DNA of 64,000 bases from Embiotoca jacksoni (lineage: Eukaryota; Chordata; Actinopteri; Embiotocidae): positions 1,297,501 through 1,361,500 of the forward strand of contig JAKOON010000017.1 in NCBI GenBank assembly GCA_022577435.1, given 5' to 3'. Below, in pieces: positions 14,301-27,579 of the stretch (positions are counted from its first letter, which is position 1; every line of letters begins with the position of its first letter). Under the pieces are notes generated by a model. The model ran no database searches, had not been told where the DNA came from, and saw nothing but the letters and a program-made list of their open reading frames with translations. The position numbers and the translations under genes were made by a program.

Positions 14301-16344
14301 CTTTGCACTGAAGCTAAACGCACATATGCACGTGCTGAACATCATGTATCCACAGAAACAGTAAATTGCATTTGAGTGTGTGGATAATGATAGTTTTCTG
14401 CGTGCTGATAATGAATGTAGGGACACGGCAGTGAGAAGCATCTCCAACAAGATGCCTGCAGAGCTGCAGAGTTGCTTGGTGGTTGTGGTTAGAAGTGGCG
14501 GTTATCAGCTCTAAGAATCAGACCTGGAAAAAACACTTTTCAACATGAGCCGCCCACAAACAGCTCAGCTTCATCATCGGTTTAATCTGTTAAAGTTAAT
14601 CTATTAAAGTACATTTATCGTGCAATGAGTAATCTTAAAAGTGTCACACAAACCCCTCTCCTCAAAAAAAAGATCACAGTGAATCCTTAATCATGAGAGG
14701 TAACTACAAAATTCAGACTACATAAATATTAGCAAACACGGCTATAAAGAGAAGTGTTTATCTGTATTACTAATGCAGCTTTAACCGCTGCCATGGGAGA
14801 AGTGAGGAACAGCCGTTTCTGATGACTACAATGACACTGGTTGTCACTGATAAGCGACCATAAAAGGAAGTCTACCATCCCTGTCTTTTAGTAAACTTTA
14901 TTAACTCTAACTTACATTGGGATCTTTGTCTATAAATGGTGCTCTTCCCTTTTAAAAGTCAAAACTTTTTCTAATCAAAAATACCATCAATGATAGCTGT
15001 GCATTACTGACTCAACATGTCAGTCGTTAAACAAATACGTTTCAAGGGCCGCTGCTAGTATCTCCCAGTAATCTCCATGACATTACAATGGCAGCTCCTC
15101 AAGTTAAATTAAGGATGAAGTTGTCTATTTTTGTTTGTTTAATTGGTAACAAACTTTTACTCCTGAATTTGGATTGGTCAAATCCTCCGTATTGTAGTTC
15201 TTGTCATGCTAATGCTCGGATGTTATGCAGCGATGTATAAGGACAGCCACGTCTCCTCTGACACACACATGGCGTTGTCACTTTTCACTGGTATTTTCTT
15301 TAACATGTTGGAAATGTTGGAAACATTTGAAATGTCGACGCTGGTGCAATGACTGGGTTCCTTCCTGACTTACCACCTGGAGAGACGCTGCCCCAATTAG
15401 TTTTGATGCAGTTTATGAACAAGCCAAAAGCTGTCATGTCCAGAACCACCCTGAGAAAGAAAAGGCCTTTTTTTTTTTTTTCTGCCTTTAGTTTTCGTTA
15501 CTGCTACAGTTTTCACCAGCTACCAAAAAGCAAACTTCAGGTAAGAACTACTGGATACTGCGCAGACCTCGCCCACATCCTGTTAAACTCAATAACCTGC
15601 CTGAGTGCGGGGCAAGGCCTAGGCCTCAGCCAGGCCAGGCCCAGGGCTTTCCCCTCCTACACACGCCAGCTTTGCTGCTTTTCCAAGGCCAGGAAACAAC
15701 CCTGGCCTCCCACTTACCCTGCACACCCACATATAGTATACACAAACACTGACACACACCTCAAATGACCTCACCTTCTCACCGACACATTTCTGTCCTC
15801 TCTTGGTGGTTCTCTCCGTCTTTAAAGCTCCAGCCCCCTTGTTTCCCATCCCCGTCATCTTTCCTCTCTGTGTTTTTCCTGGTTTCCTGGCACCTGATGT
15901 TGTTGATGTGGATCATTTACACATAAATCAAAGACTACTGCTGTAGCGCATATTGACCGAGGCCAACCAAAATCTGTTTTCACAAAAAGTTGTTCAACTT
16001 TCACTCTTCTCTTATTATCCTGCACAACCACAGAATTCCTGCCACAAAATATTGCTGTAACAATGTAAAAATGAACTAAATCACATCAATATTTGGTCTG
16101 ACCACCCTGTGCCTTTGAAACTAAATTGTTCGAACATTGATCATCGAGAACCTGGTACAGTTCTGCAGTGATTCTTCTGAGTAGTAGTAAACACAGGGGT
16201 GTGAGAGTCATACTCTACCACAATGGGGAGTCTAAGGGTTATAAACACTAATAAAGGTTCTTGATTGTAATGTAGGCCGTACAAAATCACAGGAACTTCG
16301 CATGAGCCTGTTAATAGGCCAAGGTGCACTGAAATCATTTCTGT

Positions 16345-16437
<93 letters not shown>

Positions 16438-19400
16438 AGAAGGTGGTGGTACAAAGACGTATTCAATCATCCTCACCACCCCAGTGATCAGCTGACTGAA
16501 ACAACCCTCACCCGACGCTCTCCCCTCTGGGGTCAGCTGTTTACCTTGTCCATGGAGTCGACAGAACCTGATTGATGGCCGGTGTGTGTGCGTATGTGTG
16601 TCTTTTCACGTGGTAGGTCCGGGGCCAGGAACTGAACAGCCACCGCTGGTTTCTGTCTGGATTATGTCATGCCAAGCAGTCTGCCTGTCCTGCGTCCCTG
16701 ACATATCTGTTGGGCTCTGACTTTAATAGCTCTGAGCTTTTCCTTTTTCCTTGACCTTCTCACAGACTCGCAGCAGGCGCTGACTTTTTGGTTTACTTTC
16801 TACTGAAAAGACCGTTTTGATTTCAGTAACAAATTGTGATCTGTTATCTGTGGTGTGTAATAGTTAAGCACACTAGTGTTTTGTGGACAGTATGAGCTGT
16901 CTTTAGCATGCAGACATAAATCTGCTTATCCAGTAACAGCACTTTGATCAAGGAGCCAGTTTGTCAAAAAGCCACTGTGTTTTAGAGCACATGGAAAGTT
17001 TTCCATCTGCTTTGGTAAGACCTTTTAGTCACACAACGTCCAACCAAAGAAAATACATTCTCATATTTTTTAAATGTCAGCCAACGGCAACAAAAAGTCA
17101 GTCATAGAAAGATCCACTTATGACCCCCATTAAGATTAAACGGCCCTCTCACCATATGATTTAATCTGTGCTCATTATGAAATTTTAACTCAGGCCCCGG
17201 CTGACATTCTTTTATTTCACTGCAGTTAAAATTGCAAATGTTATTTTGAGGGAATGGTCTCAGAAATAATGGGTTATTATTGGTTTTCAATGGATTTACA
17301 CTTTTTAAAAGGTCAAAATTACTGCGTCCTTGTCTAGCCCTTCCCAGACCAACTATCCTGGGGGCAATCAAAGCGACATAGCCAGTCCAACAACCTCCTG
17401 ACAGGCAGGCCTTCACCTCAGGCCAAGTCTGACTAAAGCTAGCTGGGGACAGCTTGCTGCTTATAAGCCTCCTGGAATTTTCCAGTGTTTTCATATGTTC
17501 TGGAAAATAAAAGGATGCCATGTCAAGTGTCCCAGCTGGTAGCCGGATGACAGAGCTGGTTTGAAAAAAACAGTCCTTCTACTGTAGCTGTGTATGTAGG
17601 AGAACCAAAAGCTGCACTGTGCTGAAACCAGCAGGGGGGCTGCAATGCACAATGAACAGAATATCACCAGCAAATAAATCTACCTGGAAAATTCAAATTC
17701 TCTCTCCAGCAAAGAAAGTGAAGCGTGTTAAACGTTGAGAATGAGAAAAAGAAGAGAGAAAAGAGCCAGAAAAGCAGCAAGGAAGATGTCATTTACAGCT
17801 AAGAGGACATCACCCACTGATGGGTACCACCACAGAGGCATGTCTCCACAGTTTAAACCTACGTCTTGAACCAACAGGTAAAAAATAAAAAATAAAGACA
17901 AAACTGTGCAGAGGTTTTAGGCACTAGAATTAAAGCAAGGGTGCTTTCAGAAATAGTTTTTATTTACCAGTGAGCCTCACGCAAAGTGCAACAAAAGTGA
18001 ACTAAATCATATCAATATTTGGTCTGACTGCCCTGTGCCTTTAAAACTAAATTGTTCGAACATTGATCACAGAGAACATTTCTGCTGTGAATTATTCTGG
18101 GTCTTCATGTAGTCTGAGGCGGCGTGGTTCACATGACTTGAAACATCTTAAGTGCCTAAAACTTTGCGCAATACTGTACATCCCCAAAACACGATAGGCC
18201 TCTGAAAAGGTTTGTAAAATTTTGAAACCCAAAGCAAACAAACTGAAAAATGACTCACACAGAATCAGGCTGTGTGTGTATGTATTTATGTTTGTGTTCT
18301 GTGGGAGAAACATATTAACAGAAATGTGCATGTGGGAACCTGCATCCTCACTGCTGAGAAAAGTGGATGTGAGGGGAGCGTTGACGCAAGATGACGTCTA
18401 AGTTATGCAGAAATCTCAACACAGCTCACCACACAACACTTGCGACAGGCGTAAATCCTGTCATCCATAGCAACTAAGAGAAGATTTAAAATATGTTGTT
18501 GAATTCTGAGTTTAAAAAAAAAAGCGTGTCAAGTCAGGTGGAGGACCAACAACTGAGCGACAAAAAAAGGTTTGCAGTTGTATGAACTCGAACATCTAAA
18601 ATTACATCATAAGCCCGTTCTAAGGTTTTTCATATTACCTCAAATAACCTTGCTCTCTTTTGTCTTGTGCATGACACACGCCCACGCTTTCACACACCTG
18701 TGGTCAGTGCACTGCTATCACACTGTGACTCAGGATGGTGGGCTCATTGCCCGTAAGTTGCTGATTTGGATTGAAGCCAAGAACTCAGCGAGCTACATCA
18801 CCTGACTATCCTATCTCAAGTTAATAGAACTGTCTCAAACATTTAGAAACAATATGTAATGAATTTGCTTCACACTTTGACGGGGGAAAGTGGAATGTGC
18901 TTCGACATTAAACAGCAGCTCAGTGTACTGAGCACTTCTATGGGTGTCTGCCGTACTGAATAAATGACGAGTAAGCTTAAAAAAAATAAAATAAATTAAG
19001 ATCTACTTAATGAGGTATATAGAAAATACTAAATTGAAATGTCCAAGGTCCTTTGTATTCCTCATACACAGAGAGAGGCAGTTATATCAGGATGTCAGTT
19101 TTAGGGTCATGTAGCTCGCATGCTTTTTAACTTTGGGAAGGAATTGGGGCAACAAAATTCAGCTGGCCAACAGATATAACCCCAATGTTTTTGCTGTGAC
19201 CTGACAGTGTTGTCCACGAGGTCACTATGACGCCCCTAATCCGATACAACCGGCTTGCAATAAATCCAGCCTTTAGCCTCATAACAAGCGATGGACAAGT
19301 GGAGGGTCAGTCATTATGAACTTACGCCGTACAGCCAAATATTTCTCAAACCAACAAAACAATAGTCAAGATGATTTTAGAACCTAAAAAGGGACTTAAG

Positions 19401-22400
19401 AGAACATGGAACAGGAGGAATGTAAGCTAAGGGGTGAACAAGCTTCTAATATTTAGTTTAATTTGAGTCGTCTTACTTTAAGTGTGTGCCAGAGAAGTGT
19501 TAATTCAACCTTGTGATTACTTTGGGAGCTCTGGTTTGACATGGCATTTTTAGTGCATTAAGTGTGGAATGAAAAGCAGTGTCATTGTTATGCAGTAAGC
19601 ATTTATTATTTTTTATTTTATTTTTCAAATCAATAAAAAAAAATACAACTTGATAGTCCTAATGTTTTAGGACTGTAGAAAAATAAAGAGGTGACAAAAG
19701 TTTCCCATTTATACAAGCAAAAAACAGGCTTGCTCATAAAGACCCGTAAGATCTGAGCTCTGCTCATTCTGCAGCGGCGGCCTTATTTTCTGTCTTCTAT
19801 TCAGATGTGACAGATTTACTGAATCTTGTATCCTGCTGCTTTGTCGTCACTGATAATTCACTAGAATGTGGCCCTGTTATGGTGTCTCATCACTGAACAC
19901 CGCCCTGAGTTATTCAGCGATTACAACAGTGTGACACATCTAATGCAATGCTTTTGAAACAGCTTGAATTACCACGAAGAAAGTTAGATATAGGTAAAGC
20001 ATGCAAGTTAAGCAAACTGTCAATTTTGATTTGTCTTGGCAACCCTTCATATCGAGCACCCATCAGTCACCCTCACAATCATTGTTTGCTCACTTCCCGT
20101 CAGCAACAAGCAACAGGCCATGCTTGAGGTTTTTACGTTATACCAGGAAACTTAACAACATTTGCCCACTGAAAGGTTGCACTCTTGTCCTTAAAGGAAC
20201 GGTTCACAAATCTACTGAAAAGTCATTGGTCAGTAGTTTTCATCTAAAAGAAACCATCTTCGAAAGAAACCCACTTGATTTGTGTAACTCTCTGTGCCGA
20301 AGATTCGGGTTAGCTTCTGATCAAATTCGCAACAATATTTTTGCACAGAATGAGGACTGTGAATTTTGTTGACCGTCTTTTATTATATTAGCTCATAGGG
20401 AAGGTATCCCTAAATGGCCGCTGTGTAGTGGAGAGAGGATTACAGCAGGCAAAATATTTTTTGATGTTCACGTGACTATTGTTTTAGGACAGCCTTAATA
20501 CAGTATATTATGAATCTAAGATTGTGTCAAGATGGCAAGTACACACTGGTAATCCATGCATGGATACTATAGATGTTACGAATAAAAACACCCCAGTCAG
20601 TGAGCAGCTTACCCGACAGGACCTAACACAGCCAGGCTGTATCTGCTGTGTACTTTAAAAAAAAAACATTGTTTAAAGTATATAAACTACTTGAGACCAG
20701 CAATTCCTCAAATTTCTGTTCAGGAAGAAATGCTCATATGGTGAGATTAGCCAATCAACTTAATCAAAAATTTAGAGGAAACAGGCTCAGCAAGCCTTGC
20801 TCTAATGAAGTCATTTGACTGATATAAGCCACAATTTCACCAACACTGCAGTCTGAATGAGTCGTGATTAAAAAAAAACAACAACGGAGTTTTATTTACA
20901 GCGCACCTCAAATATAGGCATATTTTATAGCCTTCCAGAAAACCGACAAGAGTGCTATTCAGCCTGACAAGATATCAGGTTGTAGCACTTACTGGAAGAC
21001 AGCAGGGAGTGAGTCGGACAATCATTTGTCATAGTGCCTGGCTGGGAGTGAGAGCCTCAACGGTCAGATCACAAGTTAGTGTCAAACAAATAACAAACAA
21101 GGACAAAAGATGGCTTTCTGTAATTGGAATTAAATTTATTCCTACTCTACAACAAAGTTAAAGAGGGAGTTCCAGTGGAAAATATCCATAGTCTGAGACA
21201 TAGCTCAGTCTTGTTCAGGGTACAAGCCTTTATAAAGATTATTGAGAAAATAACTTAAAAACTTTTCTAAATAAAGTTTAGATCTGTAACATGCTACTCA
21301 TGTTTCATTTGTTACAATTTTATTTTTTTTAATAACGTAAAATTCCAAGGCAGGACAAGCTCCAGACAGAAAATACAGAGTAAAGTAGAAACACAGGCCT
21401 GCTACCTTCAGCACTATAATTACACGGAAGTATTTAAAAAAAAAATTTAATTCAAGGAAGTTCAAATAAAAAAGACAACCACAGGGAACAATTAACTGGC
21501 TGCTAGTCTTATCTAGAAGTTGCTTGAAAATGACAATAAAAACTCTTCACACAGTCGGTCACAATTGCTCATCTAACAGTTTTCAATTCCTGACCATGAA
21601 AAGCAAAAACATCAAGTGCCAAATCAACAGACTTGATTCAGCTTAATATACGTGGCAAAAAGAAGCAAACAGTACCTTGGGAAGCGGTCGTCCCAGCTGA
21701 GAATACAATTTAGTCCAGAACTGCATGAGAGACATGGGTCCAACCGCTGCAGTATGGGGAGGGGTAAAGGACACACACACACACACTCCTGCTTCACCTG
21801 GAATCCCTGAATTGGACAGCCTCTTCCATGTGTTGGTCAGAGTGTTACAGCTGGCGCTCTTCCACCCAGCAGTGGACTCTCACTAGCCCTTTTACAGCGC
21901 CTCTCTGGTTCAACGGACTCATCTGCCTCTGCCACAGGTACGCTGTGGACAATGAGCTCACACATACGAAGCTCTGTTGCTCACAAACAGGGACGCACGC
22001 AAGCCTAAAACATGCTTCCTGCTCCACCAGGACAGTCAGGTATTTGCATAAAGGGCTTAGTCATAGTGATTGTGGACTAGTTCCTCCGAGCTGAAGAAGG
22101 TGGTTGGAGAGTGAGCGAGAGAGCGGAGGGGAGGGGAGGAAGGGGAGGGAGGAGGGGAGGAGAGGGAGGGAGGAGGGGAGGAGCTTTCAGGAAATGATGC
22201 TTTTGTTGGTAAGTGACTAGAGTTACTGGCAGTCAGGCCCATTTTACTGTACATGGTGTAACTCAACCGCATTTGTAGTGTAAACAGTATTGCGCTCTGG
22301 ACCTGGCCGCTCCTCACACCCCGCTGCTTACCGCTATGTTTAATGGGCCTGGGCCATTATTTAATGATTATTATATTTAGAGACTGACTCCCTGCCTGGC

Positions 22401-24584
22401 TGCCTGTCTTCATACTCCACTTTTTGTCTCTCCATTTGTCTACAAAGAATCAATTTCAAGGCTGCTGTTCTCATAATAAATTCTCATTAACAAAAATATA
22501 TACAGTATATCTCTATAGCCCAGAGGTGTAAAAGCTAATAAGGAAGAAATAAGTTGTCTAATTAGCTAACTGGAAAGGTGAGCAACTTATGAAAATGTAG
22601 CTGAACACCCCAGAGGACTTCAAATTTCAGTTAGCCTGTCAAAACATTATCTCATGAGTAGCTCTGTTGTGTTAATTAGCACAGAAACAAATCTGATGAC
22701 CGCAGTTATGATTTACAATCCAATAAGTGTTTGTTCTAAAAACATTCTAGACCGCTGAGAAATGACAATAAAACAGATGAAGTTGTCAGAAATGTATTAA
22801 CTGGTCAAGTCAAGCTGCAAGTTTTCCTTTTCTAAAGCTCTCTCAGGCATCAACAATTATTTCTATCTGTACACAATTACAGGCAAATACCTCATTCCCA
22901 TTTACTGGAACTAGGGGCGCCATTGTCCCAAAAAGAAAAATAATTAAAACTGCAAGCAGTGATAACGGGCGCTACGACTATGACGGAACATTGCTATCAG
23001 GTGTCTTCAGGGCGGGACTGCTGTCGAAGATGTAATGAAGATGTAATGTTTGAGGAAGATATGTACATAAAGGTTACAGTCAGTTGCAGGTTCATGGCGA
23101 GACGCTCAACACGCCACGACACGGTCACACCCATCGACAAAAACAAATTCATGATGCCGAGACACTTTTCGGTACATCTCAGTGTGATACACAAGTCCAA
23201 CAAATTTGGTGCACGTAGGTGAAACTAGGTGCCGGAGCTGCACTTTAGGGGGCGCTGGCGAGCCGGTTGGCCACGCCCACTCGCAAAACACATCAGATGT
23301 ATCGTCTCACCACGCCGGATGTATGTAACACGTTTCGTGAGGTTTCAAGCATCCTTTGACCTTAAACATCAACTTCCTGTGTCACGGCGAGACATCAAAC
23401 TTTGCCGCATCGCCATGGCGACGCCCATTGACAAAGTCGAACGAATTTCTCAATATATCATCAACTACATGTTCAGGTTATTGTGACCCGACTTTACGTT
23501 CATGGGATCAACCGGCTCGACGTAGAATGTGAAAGTATGAAAAGTGTCATTTCCGGTGGCCAACAGGGGGCGCTATGACTGTGAGCGAACATTACCACAC
23601 AGGGGTCTTCAGGGCGGGGCTGTGATGTTTGGAGAAGGTCGGTCCATGTGCATACGATTTAAAGCAACTCGTAGTTTCATGGCGAGGCCCTCAAAATGGC
23701 CGCCTCTTTACGGGCACACGCATTGACGAAAACGAATTATTTATACAATTTTTAATCCCAAACATGTTTTCTATCCATAGAACCTAAATTCAAGTCGGTC
23801 CGACAAAATCCCTCGGACTAGTTCGACAAAGTACAACGTGTAAGAATCACCCAAAATGGCGACTAAATTCAAAATGGTGGACTTCCTGTCGAGTTGACGT
23901 AACGGTGCATTGTAACTTTTTTGTGCGTCTAGGTGTGATACACGTGTCCACTGGATTTCATGAATTTAGGTAAATGTGGCCGCCGGGGCATCTCTGTAGG
24001 GGGCGCTCTCGAGCCGTTTGGCCGCCAGCGCCAGTGGCCGCGACTCCACTAGAATACGACATTTTTCGCCGGGAGACAAATGTGTATCATGAGTTTTTGA
24101 ATACGATGACGCCTCCAAAAAGGCAAATCACTTTGAGAAGAATAATAATAAGGACCGAGAAAAAGAAAAAGAATTCTTTGAATAACAATAGGGCTTTCGC
24201 ACCGTCGGTGCTCAGGCCCTAAAAAGAAAAGAATATTCTGGGAATCTGATTGCAAATGGTGTATTTCAACAAATCCAAGATGCTGATCAAAGGCAGCGCT
24301 CTGCAAGTCTTTCTGATAAGAAAGCAACTGTTTAAGAGCTACTCATAAATAAAGAGATTCTGGTATTTAGGAACAGAAATAATGTGATTTATCTCCTTTA
24401 CGAGTGGAACCGAGGGCCCATTTATCCAGTCAGCTTCCAGGAACACGATATCAAGCTAGCGTGCTGAGGTACTGTAATGTCCGTCTCTGCTGGACTGAAG
24501 GGGAGTCGGACTCTCTGAGACGGAGTGGCGCCTGTCCATGGTGTCATCATCGTATGAGTTGGAATCCTCTGAATAATTTGTGCG

Positions 24585-24615
<31 letters not shown>

Positions 24616-24706
24616 AAGGTGGACGGCCATCGGGGAGGAATGAATCATTGATGAGCTTCTTTGGAATACTGCAACACCCAAACACACACGCACACGCACG
24701 CACACG

Positions 24707-24778
<72 letters not shown>

Positions 24779-27539
24779 GCATTGCATCGTTGACTAAAAG
24801 AGACGGATGCATGCATGACTTCGGCGACAAAACCGAAAAACTGGTGTACAGGCACTTTAACACTCAAACTCATGTACACATATTTACTGCTGGTGGTGGT
24901 GAGAGAGTTGAACGTGTTTGACTGAGGCCACATACGGTGTAAGTAAAAATGTATTGTCATTTCGATTTGAGTGATTCTGGATTGATTTTTATTCAGATTT
25001 TGTTTCCTGTTCTAATTGATTCTGGTGCGTTTTTTTTTTTTTTTTTTTTTTAATTTAATTTTTTTTTAACTCAATCAGCATGACCTAATGCTGCGGTGTC
25101 ATGATCAAAAGTGGCATCCCTGCACCACGCTTTGTCAAGTTACAGGACGTCTCCCACTGCATGAGATTATTTTTGTCAAGTAATTTTCTGTCTAATGTCT
25201 TTTGCAAATGCTAGTGTATTGTAAATGCCGTACATGTGGATTGACAACATGTGTAAACTGTCAATGTAGACAGAAGTACGGTAGGTCTAAACTACAGCTA
25301 CAGCCATAATCAAATTAAAGTAGATCAGGTGGAGCACTTGCTCCCGGAGGAAAACAAAGCACCTATTAACAACCCTTCAAATTAACTTTTGACTTCCTCC
25401 TTTAAACTAGGCCATTTAAAAGACTTTGTGTTAGAGCGTCGTACAAGGAAGTAACCGAGAAATACAAACATGATTTATATCACGGCTGGCTTGTCTCAAG
25501 AAATAAGCCAAGAAAAACAAGACATTCTTCTAAGCTAGTACACTAAAATGCTAAGGTGCAAATTCAACTGGACATTTCTTGATGTGTTGTGCTCATTTAT
25601 TCCTTGACATGTTTAGAATCTTTCGAATATAATAGAAAATTGTAGTTTTTAGGGGTTTGACTAATGTCTGCACAAATAATAATGATAATGAGTTTAGCGC
25701 TGCTACAGCTACTGTTACACAGTCCTTTTGTGTGTGTCGGGATGCGTGTTGTCCTCAAGCACACATGGGATCTGGGATTATCTGACACTTTAAATACATG
25801 GACAAGCAGATTAAGATATAGTTACATCATCACCTTACAAAAAGACAGACTTTTCTCCAGCAGATGGGTGTGCCATTGGTCTTTAGAGCTCGGATGGGTG
25901 AAAGACTAAAAGACACATTCGCGTTTAGAGTTTGGGGTGTGACGGCAAATAAAGACATTTCAATTCTACAAAAAGCTGTAGAGCTGTAGAGGCAATGCAA
26001 ATGAACTTTTCCTCATAGTGCACTGTGCACGAGTGGGGTGTGTAATAATGAGAGGAATGACACAGAGACGCAACGAAAGTGTGTCGCTAGAGTAGAAGCC
26101 AGGGAATATGCCTAAACGTGCCTTAGTGTGTAGATACAGTAGGTGTACAGTGAATTGAAGATACAGTCTGTGAGTTTCTGTGTGTGCTTGCAGGGTGCTG
26201 TTCACTCCTTGAGGTTAGTCAGAGTGGTTAGTGAATGAGTTCTGCTTCTTTTTTTTTTTTGGCTTCCAGTAAATCTTGTTGTCATTCTGAATCTCTGCAC
26301 ACACAGTCACATGTCTGAGGTGTACACATGATGTAGCTTGCACGTGTCACTGTATCAAAGAGTACACTACTCATTCTTAGCAGGGTGGCATTTACTCCAC
26401 GTTACAGCTCTCTCTTTTTTTTTTTATTCAAATGACCTCTGGCGATGAACGCACAGGGTTAACTCCACTGATGATCAACCCCCCTATCAGCCTCTGTCTG
26501 AAGATCAGCAAATGCAATTAAGGCTCTGCTTTGTTCGCTATGTTTCCACGGTTTATCATCACTTTGCTGAGCCCGAGCTCAGTGTTTGAATAATGCCTTT
26601 GGTTTATACGTTGCTTTGACTTAAGGACCGAAAAAGGATTTTTAAGTGCAAATCTTCTTTCTGGTGAAGTTTCCTTGAAAAAAAACCTGTTCAATTTGGT
26701 ATTGATATATCAAATGATTGATTACTACAGTAAGTAAGTAAGTTCATAAAGCCCTCATCTAGATCTATTTAATCTGAAATTAAAATGATAAATAAAGTTA
26801 AAACTTTTGTTGTATGTCTGTTTAAATGTTTGTCACTTAATATATATATATATATATGAATGACTCCACGCTACTTACCAGATGCATTGATTACATACAA
26901 CTTAATATACTAACATTATGCGCTGATGTCTCATTTGGAAAAGAGGTGTCAGTGGATTTTTCTACTATGAGGTAAATGGGGCATTGGGTGATGCCACTGA
27001 AGCACAATACAGTCAAATACATTTAAAAATTTAAAAAATAAAATAAAATAAAATGATACATTGACCTTATTCACATCGTGCGGTCATGTATTGGATTTCA
27101 GTTATTAGGTAGTGACACATTGAAACTGACAGATAATCCAAGAAGGATATCAAGTCTCAAAGGGAAGTCTATTAATTATAATACAAACAAACATCCAGCT
27201 CCTGTTTTCAAGTTATCAGCAATCGCGAGCTCTACTTCCTGTCCACATGCTGCAACACTCTTACAATATGTGGATATTCCAACTGAGTCCTGATGAACTG
27301 CATAAACAAACTATAACACTGCGGGAAGCCATGCGAACCAAAAGAGCTTTCCCGAATGACTCTACAGCTGTAACTGAAAATGAAAAATTGCTGAGGTAAA
27401 CATGGCAGTCACACACACGCATGTCTTCTGTGCCGTCATGGTTCAACAGCAAAACAAAAAATAAAAAAACAAGACATCTTGCTTTCTGATTGTGGATGGA
27501 CAGAGGAAGAAAAGTGGACAGCATCAATGTGGAATGGAG

Positions 27540-27579
<40 letters not shown>

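Noticed and set aside
20001..20372. 123-codon plus-strand frame in the 19 kb intron
   Set aside because: No recognisable domain, no splice or repeat match, composition like the surrounding intron.
22057..22317. Ser/Pro-rich minus-strand frame
   Set aside because: It is the translation of the polypurine/polypyrimidine tract.
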